From the NCBI GenBank assembly GCA_016490735.1, contig JAEMWC010000136.1:776001-840000 (forward strand): a stretch of 64,000 nt of DNA, in the 5' to 3' direction. The DNA is from Pachyseris speciosa. Its lineage: Eukaryota; Cnidaria; Anthozoa; Scleractinia; Pachyseridae. The notes below the pieces were generated by a model. It was not told where the DNA came from, ran no database searches, and saw only the letters and a list, made by a program, of their open reading frames with translations. Below are positions 23,812-37,000 of the stretch, one piece after another. Both the position numbers and the translations under genes were made by a program. Position 1 is the stretch's first letter; each line of letters starts with the position of its first letter.

Positions 23812-26800
23812 TTTATCATAAAAATGCTCTCCTAAAAGTCATGACTGAAACTACTTTAGCTAAAATTTAGAATTGAATTACAACTACGTTAAGACAATAT
23901 ACAATAAAAACTGTAATCTCGCCCGTGCAGAGAAGTTTTGAAGTTTTTCAAACTAGGCTGGTGTCTGGTCTTTAAGGGGATCCTGTTCCACAGAACAGAT
24001 CCCCTGTAATGTTGGCTACCTTTTGCTTATTCAGTTCTCGGTCTAGGAATGTAGTAATTTAATTAAGAGTTTCTGAGATTATGCGTGTGAACGGTTGCTT
24101 TGGCTTATGCTTTGGTTTTGGTTTTGGTTTTCTATTTCGCTCTGTGATTGGTCGGCAAAACTCGCGCCACTTTCTCAACCAATGACAAGCAAAACCAGAA
24201 CCAATCGAGACTTGCGCGCGCGCATTTTCCCGCGCTTTGCGCCGGCTACATGTAATTGCTTAATAGGCCCTTTGCAGCTGGTCAGTCACGTGGTACAAAA
24301 ACGCCATGCTGGAGGGCAAGCAACGCACTGGGACAAGACAAACAAAGAAAATTACCATTTTAAATTACGTATGCTCTTTGTTTGTCTTGTCCCACTGCGT
24401 TGCTCGTCCTCCAACATGGCGTTTTTTGTACCACGTGACTGACCTGCTGCAAAGGGCTTATTCGAATTTTGATCGGTTCATTGCAATGTTTACATCAGTT
24501 GTGATTGGTTAGAGTGATAACTTTCGTTTGGTTTTACGACACCCAATTGAAAAGCACTCTAAACAGACGCTATGGAGAAATCAGTAAAAAGAACTGAGTA
24601 CCATACGACTCACCTTGATCCCAAGATGGCTGTAGAGGGGAATTTTTTCATCGTCATTGACCAAAGAAGGCAAAATAAAAACAAAATAAAATAATATAAG
24701 AAAGTGAATAAAGAACGACATAAACTGAGCAGTGAAAAGATATTCTTTCAATATTTATGTACGTACGTCCTCCGCCCATTTGCGTGAAGTCTTGTCCATA
24801 GAAGTTGAGACCAAGGAGGATTTTGGATCTTTGCTTGCCCCTCTCTGGGCTCAGTGATAAAACACAGTCCTTCATCCATTGTAGAGGGGCATTTGGCCCT
24901 GGCCTGCAACGTACAAGCCAAACGTTGCTTTGTAGAATCAATCTTACTTCCCTTATCAAATCCTTTGTCTTTTCACTGTTCTCTAATCATAGACACTGAA
25001 CAAAGGAACTAAACAGCAAGCAAAACGAATGCTACAATTTTTGACAAAACTGTTGCGAAAATTGAGTTTCGAAGCCTTACAACGTGTAAACAATAATCCG
25101 CGAACTTTGTAGGGAACCATTTTCTTTCCGAAAATGCTAGCTGACGTATTTTACTGCCAAAAACAGCAAATACGACCTTTCCGAACACCTCAGCTACGAT
25201 TTCCCCTCTGCGAATCGTCTAGTTACGAAAATCCGAGTGCACTCTTTAATTGACGCCGAAAGCCTGAGGCGAACTACCCTCCAACGAACAGATATCTACC
25301 GAAACTTATCACTGGGTGCCCCTAACTACAAATCGGATTCCTAACAATATGGAGAACATGTAATTTGAAGAATACCTTCCGTGTGATGAGTAGTCATATG
25401 TCATGAGACTGAAACCGTCCAACACGGGAGCTAAGAGCTCAAAGTCATGCTTATCAAAAATGCCTGGCTTATTACTGTAAGACAAAATCAAACGCATTAC
25501 AAATTTAGGAGGGTTGATAAAAAATATTGAAATACACGTATATACGATGTATAGTTTTGAACCATCATTAGGGCTTCGCCTGCAGAATGCAAGATTACAG
25601 GGCTCCTGGCTGATGACGACGCTATTATCAGGGTACACAGAAACCACAATTAGCTTAATTCAAGCAGACCAATGAACTTCATACACGTAGCTCCCTACCT
25701 GGCCTCATCACGAGGGCCATTCGTTAATATATCATGAATTACAACCAGCTACACTCTCTCATTTTGGTCTGTGCACTTAATAAACCTATAATTTCCTTTA
25801 AAACCGCAAGAGTTACATGTACATGTACATACCAAAAGGAGCAAAATAGGAGGGGTAAAAGGGTGCGGAAAAAGTGTTTTAAAAAATAAAACAAATTAAT
25901 AAGAAAAAAGAACGGACAGGATCGCCGAGGAAACGTTGACTGTGACAACCTCCGTAGTTTTAAAACTATATGTCTTAAATGTAACCCTGCTCGTAGTCTT
26001 GCTCGTCCTGTAACATGTTGTCGTTACTAATAATAACTGGATCCATCTTAGTTTATTTTATTGCGATTTAGTTATAAATTGGCCCACAATAATAATGGCT
26101 ACCCGCTGCTGTGGTTACCCTGTATGTGGCGAAGCTACTAAAATAAAATAAAATAAATAAATAGATAAGTAATTTTTAGTCTGAACGACAAGGATCGAAA
26201 TCCTCCAATCAACAACAGCCAAAGCTAGGACCGAAAGTCGCTAATCACCACCAACCACGATGCTACCAGTTATACTGATACAATGCCAGTCGACACCATC
26301 GGCTGATGAAAAACAGCAGTATAGCGGGCGAAACGCCGCCATCCGGGCACATCTATGCGACTCCGTCGTGAGACAAAGGACTAACTTAACTATCATTTCA
26401 TCCAGGATGACAAACACCTTTCATGATAATAAAGAGAGACATTCGAGAAATGACCAACAACAAGTTTCACAAGATTAGTCAAAGAATCTCCACGCACAGC
26501 ATCAGCTGCAGTTTGATAAGGACAAGAAAGATGAAAGGAAAACAAACAGACAGACAAAACTGCTTTCACCAGCACTGATTTCAGACTCCTGTATCTGAAT
26601 ATACAGTAAATATACCGTAAGAGCTACAGGTTTTTTAAGCAATTTTATTCGAAATTCCATTCTTCATGACACTCCCACGTTTATCTCCCTGTTCGTTCCT
26701 ACCATTATGGCATAAATACGTAGCTGATATTGTCATAAGGCATTAATGCAAACTAAGGGTAATTAATAATCGTGTTTACCTAGCATAAAACGGCGGTGGA

Positions 26801-29800
26801 ATGACCAAAATCATCTTCATTTTGTCTTTGTGAAGAGCATCTGCCAGCTTACTGACCACAAGGTACAATTCCCTGAAAACAATGAACATTTCACATCATA
26901 ACTACGTTCCTTAGAATGCGGGCAAGTTTTGCTGATTGCACCGTACTGGAAGAGTCATACATGTACGAGCATAGTAATTATAATTGATGCTAAATGAAAG
27001 TTTTGTTGTTGTTGTCGGAGTGCGCTGAGAAACTGTATACATGAACAGTCAAACGTTTTGGGAATAACCCCTTCACCCATCAAACTTGGACAAATGGCCA
27101 ATCTCAGTGTTATCTTGCACGTGATGGCAACTCCGAAATGGCCAATAAGGTGAGCCAGCAAAGGAAGGTGTGAGAAGCACCTTTTTCAGTTTGTACTTTT
27201 TTGTACCTTTTACCTGCAGGTGAGCTGCATTGAATTTTACCTTGACAAAATTCTTCTGAGACACAATCAGCATTCCCTCCCCCCCCCCCCCCCCGCCCCC
27301 CGTGGGTTAGGAGGAGGATTAAAAACACTATGAAAATTAAGAATAATCGTAAAAACCTCGTAAATTCTGTAATCCGAGAAAGCGTGGACATAAATGCTGT
27401 CATGCATTGCTTACTCTTTGTTGTCTCCATTGTATTGACTCCACACTTCTAAAGTAAGTCCATCAAAATGATTTGACTGGGAAGATACAAGGCAATAACA
27501 AAGGAAAAATTTTAAAAGCACTTCGGGACAGTCTAACTTAATTAGGCCGCGGCTTAAGACAATCAACGGGCTTCCACTGAATAGTTTTCTAGCCTGGGAA
27601 ACAGCCCTTCTTGTTATCCTCAGCAGCAGACAATGTTTAGATATGATTGTTGGCAAAATTGAAAATGGGGTAGAACGCTGTTATGTTAAACACCGTCTAA
27701 ACTATCCTTAAATAGCTAACGGGAAACGTCCATAATTAGCAGCCAGGTCCTAGATGGAGTTTGCTACAGCTAGGTAATCTTAGCAGCCCAGTCATGAGCG
27801 TCATTCTTACTACTGTAGCTTAATGACTAGCGTTACCTTCATATGAGCATAATTATTATAACGTTGGGAAAGAAAAAAGAAATAGCCCCTAGATTTCTCG
27901 TTTTACGTTTTTATGGGAGGATGCCGTTGAACATGTTTACTGCACGGCACCCAACATCAATTTTACATTAATTTTCACAAACTTCAACATATCTTCGAGG
28001 GACTCTAGGAAATCATTCCGCAAATTCTCATTCCTGCGTGCAAGCGATTGAACGCGCATTTACATCTGAGAGAAAATTCCAGTTGTACACTGTGCCCGCT
28101 ATTATCTACAGAACACTGTAAACCCACTCAAGTTCACTAACAGTGTTTAGCTTGTTACCCAGAACAAACTAAGAAGTTCCCCCTTTTCCAGTTTGCACTT
28201 TTTTTGTATCTTTAAACCTGCAGCTGCACTGTATTTTACCTTGATAAAATTGTTCTGAGACACAATCAGCATTAAATTGCACCTAACCCCAATATATTTT
28301 TTCCGCTAAAATAAATTGCACCTTTGTAGGGTGTAAAAGTTACAAATTAATTTTAGCTATCATCTGTCACCGTCCGAGTTATTCACAGGCTGATTTGTTT
28401 TTGTGGAAGTGCATGCGGGGTAGTTTGCGACGTCAAATCAAGAATAGACCCATGCCCCTTCTGACTCGGTCATGAAACAAATGATGCTTAGTTTATCGTA
28501 AGTTTTGAAGTCTATAAGAAAGTCCAAAATTGGAAATCAAGGATAAATGTTTTTGGAATAGGTACAAAGTATTACATTAGCAGAAAAAATAATTTTGGGT
28601 TAGGTGCACTTTAAGATTTCGATCAGAGAAATTCAGTGACACGTATTAAAAAACACATCATCTACTCACCTTAATGAACGAGATCATTGTATCAACAAGA
28701 GCTTGCAATGCTGTTTCACTTGAGAAAATTATATGAAAGTCATTGAATGTCCACTGTTCAAACAATATTCTGGGAACTGAAAAGAAACAAATAATTTAAC
28801 AATTCACCTTCCAACACTTCCCTGGATTTCTCGCACGAGCTTTTCGCTTTTTTGTCTAAATTTTTCTGAGTCACTGAAGAACCAACAAAAAACTCGGAAA
28901 AAAACTCGGTCCATAACTTACAATACGGACCTCGAACTTGGTTAGCAAGAGGTAATCATTATCATTATCGTCACCGTCACCGTCACCGTCACCGTCACCG
29001 CTATCATTAAATTTCAGGGTTTGAGCTAGGATTTGATCACTGGGGGACAATTTGTCCCCTTGGCTAAAATTTTGGGGGACATTTTTATTTTTAGGGGGAC
29101 AGACAAATTAATTTTTATTCAACATTTTTTTACATTGATACAGGCAAGCCAACAAAAACATTTGTTTAGATGATCCTTGTAATACAAGAACAGTGATACA
29201 AACAAGAAAAGTTAAGTTATTGGTGTCAAGACTTTTTCTCGTCATATTTAAACAGAGGATCAATGACTATGCTTTATACTTGAAAACATTTCACAGCAGA
29301 ATCTCGTCTCGGCATCCCCTTGTAAACTTCAATTCCCTTCTTAATTACTGGTAGACGTACATGTCAGTACTAATTCCTCTGTTGGTTCTAGCCCAAACAT
29401 CAAGGGCTGTAGAAAAGTCAACGTCCTTGGAAGGTGGCCCCTCAATATCAATGGTCATGAGCACATCCAACCTCTCGGCTTTCAGTCTGTTTCTCAAAGC
29501 ATTCTTAATTCGATTCTGTGCGCTAAAACCTCTTTCACAGCAAGCTGTATTAGTAGGCAATATACAAGTGCGACTTGACAAAGCTTAATTAAATTTTGGA
29601 CTTCATCGCTATGATGGGTAGCGAGCATTTTCCATGGTTCAGCAATGTGGCCCACGGGGTAATGCTCTCTAACAACCAGCTCTTTAACTGGCAAAGTTCC
29701 ATTCAATTCTGCATTTTTCGGCATCCACAACTGCTGGTACATCTTTACCGCCTTGGGTTTTCTTTGCAGATCCATAGTAGGAAAACAACGTTTCCAGCTC

Positions 29801-31028
29801 TTCATTTCCGTAGGTTGACAGATTTTCATTTGGAAAACGCACATTAGAGACTAAGAATCCCGAATGCATTAACTACATTTTTGGAATGTACGGAGAATCT
29901 CTTTTCAAGATTTAGTAAGACGTTGTCAAGGAACTTCAATTCATTCATTCAAATTGTTGAACTTCACGGGCAGTCACTTTAACAGTGTTCTCTGTCCATT
30001 TAACTTCTGAAACATCACCTTGTGATGGCAAAATCTCGGACAAGAATTTGCCGTTGTTACATTTAATTGCGGTGTCGAACTTAATTCTAGTTGCCCAACT
30101 GAATGGTTTCAAACGTCGCGCTACTGCCGCGCTAACGTCGAATTTAATTCCTGAATTTAGCTCGACACGGCAGTAGCGCGACGTTTGAAACAGGCCTTAG
30201 CTTGCAATTTCTGTACTGAACTAAATCCCTTTGTGTCTGCTTCCTTTCGAGTTTTTTCCCTAAATTTTGAAGGGGACAAATTGTCCCCTTGGCCGTCTTT
30301 TTAAGGGACAATTTCAATTGCAGTGCGGGATTGGCGCAATGGCGCGGCCTGGCTCAAACCCTGTGTCATTATCATTATTGTGAGAATGAATATACGAAAA
30401 TCATATCTTTGAACTGCGGATTAAATGAATGAATATGAGAAGGATCATCATGTCAGTTACAAACACTACTTAAGCAGTAGTCAAAATAAAGCCTGAAAAT
30501 TTTCAGGCTAAAAAGGGAATTGAACCCACGACCTCTGCGACTGAGCTAACAAGCCATCTGGGAGCTGGTCACTTTTTTGGTTCGTAATATAACCATGAGT
30601 GATGTGTATGTGAGAATGAATACAGCTGTTTCGGAAGGGTTGTCCTAAAGAAGAGTAAACCAAACGCGACAATATCTAAAGGCACCATGGGTAGGGGTAG
30701 GTCCGGAGTTTATAGCGTTTCAGCGCGATGTAAGGAGATCGTGTGAATGGAAGTTTGCGCGTTCTAAAAGAACATCAACAAAAGAGGGGGGAGCAGGGTT
30801 GGCGCAGTGGTTAGAACGCTCGCCTTCAACCAATGTGTCCCGGGTTAGATTCCTGGACTTGGCTTCATATGTGGGCTGAGTTTGTTGGTTGACTCTTCTC
30901 TGCTCCAAGAGTTTTTCTCCGGGTACTACAGTGTACCTCTGATTTAATTTGAGATTATAACTGGACACCAGTTGATACCAGCTGATTGTATGGTCAGCTG
31001 ATTGGTCTTTCCAAGATAAATAAAGTTT

Positions 31029-31081
<53 letters not shown>

Positions 31082-34000
31082 TATTATTAGTTACTCAAAG
31101 CATGGTTAGCGTTATAAACTTGCCAAAAAATAGTATGCAATTAATTTCTTGCAAATTAGTAACCAAATCTGTGGCTCCTGAGTTTTGATGTCTCACCTAT
31201 TTTCACATGTGCTCCACCCTTTCTTACATCTGCCATCCATCCTAGATTGTCCAGACAAAATTTTTGAGAGGTAAGATTACGATTATAGTGATACATGTAG
31301 TGATGTCAATGGAAATGGTAATGGCTTTTCAACAAATTAAAATCAGGTTGAGAAATTCACGCACACAAATTAAGGTAGACCAAACCTTGATCAATGTCAT
31401 GCCCTCCTTCTATTGCAAAGTTTCCAGTTTTCCTGTACAGAGCAACAAATCCACTTTTGTAAGTTCACTTAATGATGACATTAAGGATTTGATTGACTGA
31501 CTGACTGACTGACTGATTACTTAGGATTAATCAGGAAATTTACATCTAACCTTCTTTTGACTTGAAGCCACACCGGAGAAACATACGTAAACTTCGAGCT
31601 GAATATTTTCGCTACATCATAGCCATGGGAATTCCACTAAAAGAAAAGGATGAAATAAAAAAAAAAAGGATTATTGTAAAAATCAATAAATTTTCAACAC
31701 AAAAAAAATAAAATAAAATAAATGTTCAGCATAAATGACTGTTTTAATAAGGGAAGAATGCTGTACATACATGATACGTCAAAATGCTCAGGACTGAGCC
31801 CCCTGTGGGAAACAAAGCCACAACCTTACAGGTCACAATAAAATCTTAAAGGAGCTTGGTCAAGATATTTTCTATCATTATTAGAGATATAAAAAATACA
31901 TTTAAATAATGGGAAACAGTGAATAACAATTATTTTGCCAGGAAAGATAAGCAACAAAGAGACAAAGAACAAATGCAAATATGGCGAGGATGGTGAAGGA
32001 TGGAGAAGATTGAAACAGGTTACAAATGACTTTGGGGCTTGGGGCTAAACTTTTCAAAATCCAAACACCATGATGTAGTTCCTTTAACAGGGAGCCATGG
32101 TGAATGGTGCCTCTTACCGGGGGAGCAGGGTTGGCGTAGTGGTGAGAGTGCTCGCCTTCCACCAATGTGGCCAGGGTTCGATTCCTGGACTCGGCGTCAT
32201 AAGTGGGCTGAGTTTGTTGGTTCTCTACTCTGCTCCGAGAGGTTTTTCTCCGGGTACTCCGGTTTTCCCCTCTCCCCAAAAACCAACATCTGAGTTGATT
32301 TCATTTGATTTGAGTTGAGTTGAGTTGATTTAATTTGACTTTATTTGTTTCAGTATTTGCTCAGCCCCACTAGCCTTTGTGCTATAACTACTACCGAGGG
32401 TAAATAAAGGTTATTATTACCATCTCTGTTTTCACCCCTTCTTTCACAGACCTTATTCCTTTCCCAGAGTCCCAGTTCCTCCCCTTGTCCTTGACTCTGT
32501 TGCTGACACATTCTCTCATGGTTTTAATAACCACTTTCTAACCAGTGAATGTGCTTCCACCAACTTTTCTCTCAGATTGCACCAAGTTGTTTGAATTAAC
32601 CCATTTCCCTTTTACAGCCCACTCCCCATGACTTCTTTCTCAGTCCCCTTCTTTTAGAATATTCCTGACTGTTCACTTTCCCTTCCAGTTTCCAGTTACC
32701 TTTCCCACTCAGTTCCATCCCCTTTTGTCCACCTTAAAGGGTGTTTCATGACAAAGAATACAGCATGAGGCAATTTGGCCTGGGCCAGCTGAAGATGTCC
32801 ACTTTAAAAGGGTGTCTTGAGGGACTTCACAATTACATTTGAAGCAATATCTGGCAGGTGGACACTTTCGGGACCATCTGTTAGTGTTCACCTTAAGGGA
32901 GTTTGTTACAGAGAATACAGTATGGGGCAATTAGGCTGGGGCCAAGCGAAGGTGTCCACCTTAGAGATGTGTCCTCCTAACTGGGGTGTCCGCATTGATG
33001 GAGTTCACAATTACACGTACATTTAAACTGTACGTTCCAAGCAATCTCTGGCAACACTTTTTGAAAACAACAATAAAACTGCATATTAGTACAATGTACT
33101 CACTGGTGTGACATAAACCAGAACATCATGATCGAAGTTAATTTCCGAGACATTTTTGTAATAGGAAGTGTGGAACTTGATGATATCTCTTGTTCTTGGA
33201 TTTTCCACCACTAATCCTCTGGTGGTGACATTAGCATCAGGACTAGTCTAAAAAAAAGAAAAAAATGAAATAATGTTTCTGTGATATCCAAAGAATGATC
33301 TTCTATAATATCAACCTTTTTATCACATGACTGCACCATAGTATTGCACAGAGCTCCAATAAAGGAACGAACGAACGTCAATGAACGGAGGAATTAAGAC
33401 CTCTAATCTTCACTAAATTCTAACATCCATTTACTCAGAAATGTTATCAGGATGTTTTTTATTTTTTTTAATTTTACATCCAATACACTGTAATTGTCAT
33501 AACAACTTTTACTTCACTGAATTTGTTTCAAGATCCTAAAATTTCTCAGGAAAAATAAAGACAGATACATGTACAGCTGTATACTCCAGAGGTTTTACAA
33601 ATTGTTGCAGGTTTTCAACACTGACAAAAGAAATTCTGATTTCAAGTTTCCCCCAGATGTTAGTACAACCAACTCTAAAATACATAAATCATTAACCTTA
33701 TTCATGAAAATGAAAATTTTGGGGTTTGCTGTTAAAAAAAAAAAAAAAGAGGTAAACTTATCAAGAGATGTACAGATAGTCAATTTCATTTTGGCTGGAT
33801 AGTCAGCATATGACAAAAGTTAAATTCAAGCATGTAAGGTTTTAGTTTCTGACTAAAAGAAATATTGAAAGATATTGAAATTTTAAGTTATTGTTAATCA
33901 GTTGCATCATTATTCATTCAATACACCGAATTCATAAAGATGGCCAGTGCATGGTATTGAGACTGGGGTGGGTTTAGGCAACACAGAGTCGAGGCATTTT

Positions 34001-37000
34001 AGGACAGACGTGACTAGAAAGATGGAATCTATTTTTTTATCCGAAGACGATATCCCTGGCTCCTCGTTAGAAGGACGCAAAGCATCTGAGCTTAAGAATG
34101 ACGAGTTGCGATTTTGGTTGAATGTCATGGTGATGATGGAAAAGGTTTACGGACGAAAGCACAACTTGTTAAGCGGTAATCCTCCTTCTTTATAATTCTC
34201 GTTCGATAAGTTAACAGTGTATATTCTAAACTCGCTGTCCCTTCTTAAATTTTTAGTGTTGAGGAATACGTTTCCAGCGAGAGACATCTAAATTTAGTTG
34301 ATCCAGACCCAGACAAACTATATACAAAAAGAAAGCTCGCCAAAGAGATGGGAGTTGCTATGGTGCAAAGACGCCCGGCAAATGACACGGCTCCTTTACA
34401 GGTGACATACAGTCTGTATCCTCAAACTGGCTGGACAACATCGCTGGAAAAAATGCCTTTCTTTACAAGAGCAGAAATAAACAAGCACATAAAAGACAGC
34501 AGGAAACGACTGGGCAGCGATGACCACCACTCCGTGCTAACAAGCTGGCGGAAAGGAAAAACATTTCTAGAGGACAAATACCTCAAAAACATTGAATCTG
34601 CAAGTGATGAAGTACATTTTTATTTTCGTTGTAAATGTTACCACTCATTCAGGAAGAATGACGAGCCTCATTCGTTGAAACTCGCATTATGCATTGTATC
34701 AGGAAGCGTTATTAATTCTGTGTGCTCATGCGTTGCTGGAAAGTCTGGGTATTGCAATCATTCACTAGCCCTTATGCTGAAACTCTGTAAGTTTTCACTC
34801 TATGAATCCAAAACGACTCGTGACCTAAGCAGTGATGGTGATGAAAATGCACAAGTTGCTTGTACATCAAAGCTTCAAACATGGCATAAGAGGGGGAGAG
34901 GTGACACAATTGTTCCTCAACCAGCTATGGACATCATTGTAAAAAAAACAAAGTTGGATGACAGTGAAAATGAAGGAGGTGTGAAATGCCTTCTGTATGA
35001 GGCCAGAAACAATGTTCAGGTGGATCAAAATGAAGAGAAGCTGTTTAAAGAGGCTATTAAGGAAATCAACCCAAAGATGGGCCTTGCCCAAATTTCAAGT
35101 GGCCAAGTACAGTTGTAATATTGATTGACACTAAATATGGTAAGAGCCCTGTTGGTTCATTTTCTTCTTATCGGCTGGCTCACACCGAATCCAACTTCGA
35201 AGTTACTATGAACATGAGTACTGTAGCAAGAAATGATTCTGACGGCGCTAACCATTTACTTGTATATCCAAGATTTCCATCAACTATGTTTGGAGAATGC
35301 CAAGCACATGATTTAGATGATGAACAGGAAGAGCTTGTGAAGAATTTGCAAGTCTCTGAAGATGAAATAAATACTATCAAGAAAGATTCAAGAGGCCAAT
35401 CAAACTGTGAACTATGGAAGACACAGAGGAAATACAGATTTACAGCCTCAAATTTTTATACCATTTCCCACAGAAAACGAAATCATGACACTTTTGCAAA
35501 GACACAAATGTACCCAAAGGATTTCAGATCAGTGACACACTTCCCATGGCATAAAATATGAACCAGTTGCCATTCATGAGTACATGCGCTATATGGCCAG
35601 TAAAGGGACACCAGTACAGGTTTATAAGTGTGGACTTGTTGTTTACCAGAAGGAACCTGTACTGGCCTGCACACCAGATGGAAAAGTGATAGATGAAGGG
35701 TGCACAGAACCATTTGGTATTCTTGAAGTGAAATGCCCACACACAAAGTTCTTGGTATCACCAAAAGATGCATGTTCAGATCCAAATTTTTGCTGTGAAT
35801 TTATTGATGGACAGTGCAAGCTTAAAACTAATCATGCTTACTACACACAGATACAAGGTCAATTGGGAATAAGTGGGGCCAAATGGTGTTACTTTGTTGT
35901 CTTTACAAAAAAAGGAATGTCCATTGAGAGAATCCCATTTGATGCTCAATATTGGATGGAATTAGAGATGAAACTAGTTAGATATTATTTCAGTCATTTT
36001 ATTGAATATGCTGCAAAGGATTTTGGTGAAAACCATTGAGTCTTGGTGATTTCATCACATTTACTAGGATTAAAAAATCCTAGTTCTTTGCTTGTAAACA
36101 GATATACTAAAGACACTGCTCATTTTAACATTTCACAACATTTTTGTAAACAAAACAAAAAATGCTATTTCCCTGATGCAACAGTTGAAGTAAGAAATAC
36201 AGGCATGTTCATGTGCCCTCAGATATTACTCAAGCTATGATGTGTGTTACTCTGATATGATTGGGTCTTGAACATTACATAAAAATCCGCAAACTGCCCA
36301 TAGCTGGTTGACAACACCAAAATAGAGAAATTGGAATTATTCTGTCCCAAATGTGAAAATTCTTAATTTTATTTATTGCTCTTTCGATGTGTATTCGCAA
36401 GCCTGCAATTTGTTGTGTAGCGACCGCATCTTCTGGTGACATTTGTGCAGCTTGTCCTAGAAATGGTGGAATGTTAAGAGAAACACCAAGTGGTAACAGA
36501 TCTGCAATAGTGAACCCTAATTTATCTGCCATGACACTGTCATTTTCATCAAAGGGCAAATCAAGGATACCAGGCCTTTCAACTAGTCTGCCCTGTCTGA
36601 AATGCTTCCTGTACATATAACTGGCTGATGAATGTTATTGCACCAGAAGGAGAAATACCTACAAGACATTTCAGCATTGCGTGATTCTTATAGTTGCTGA
36701 ACAGTTCACTGTTTAGCAACAAACTGCTAGGCATCTGGCATTTTACCTCCGTGCAGTCTATAATGACTCTGGTGGTCGGAAATTTGTTTTTGAAATCTTC
36801 AGGCATTGAGCAATCGACTTCCGCTCTTGTCGGCCATATGTTAATTGTCCCAAAACGCAGAAACATAAAATTTATCCAGGAAATGAAAGTTCTGCTTATT
36901 GTAGACTGTGAAACTCCGAACAGAAACGATAGGTGTTTTTCAGGAAGAGCTTGCCTGAGGCGACACATGACCATAAAAAACTCCTCTTTTGGATTTAGTG

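Larger units (their letters stand above)
29015..30363 (-). mobile_element. Decayed hAT-type DNA transposon
   Basis: The ends are CAGGGTTTGAGC at the left and GCTCAAACCCTG at the right, a hAT-like terminal inverted repeat. Just inside each end is a GGGGACAATTTGTCCCCTTGG palindromic motif in opposite orientation (29043 and 30275). The centre encodes the C-terminal part of a hAT transposase on the - strand. The target duplication is not clear. It lies in CHID1 intron 5 in the same direction as the gene. Confidence 0.7.

Noticed and set aside
23535..23819. A - strand frame that starts with a run of Met
   Set aside because: The Met run is the (ATC)n microsatellite, and the rest lies in a CHID1 intron.
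28968..29000. A CRISPR-like array of short regular repeats
   Set aside because: It is a simple hexanucleotide run without spacers, in an animal genome.
30491..30580. A - strand tRNA-like segment as a tRNA gene
   Set aside because: The anticodon arm is missing and a short hairpin tail follows, as in SINEs.
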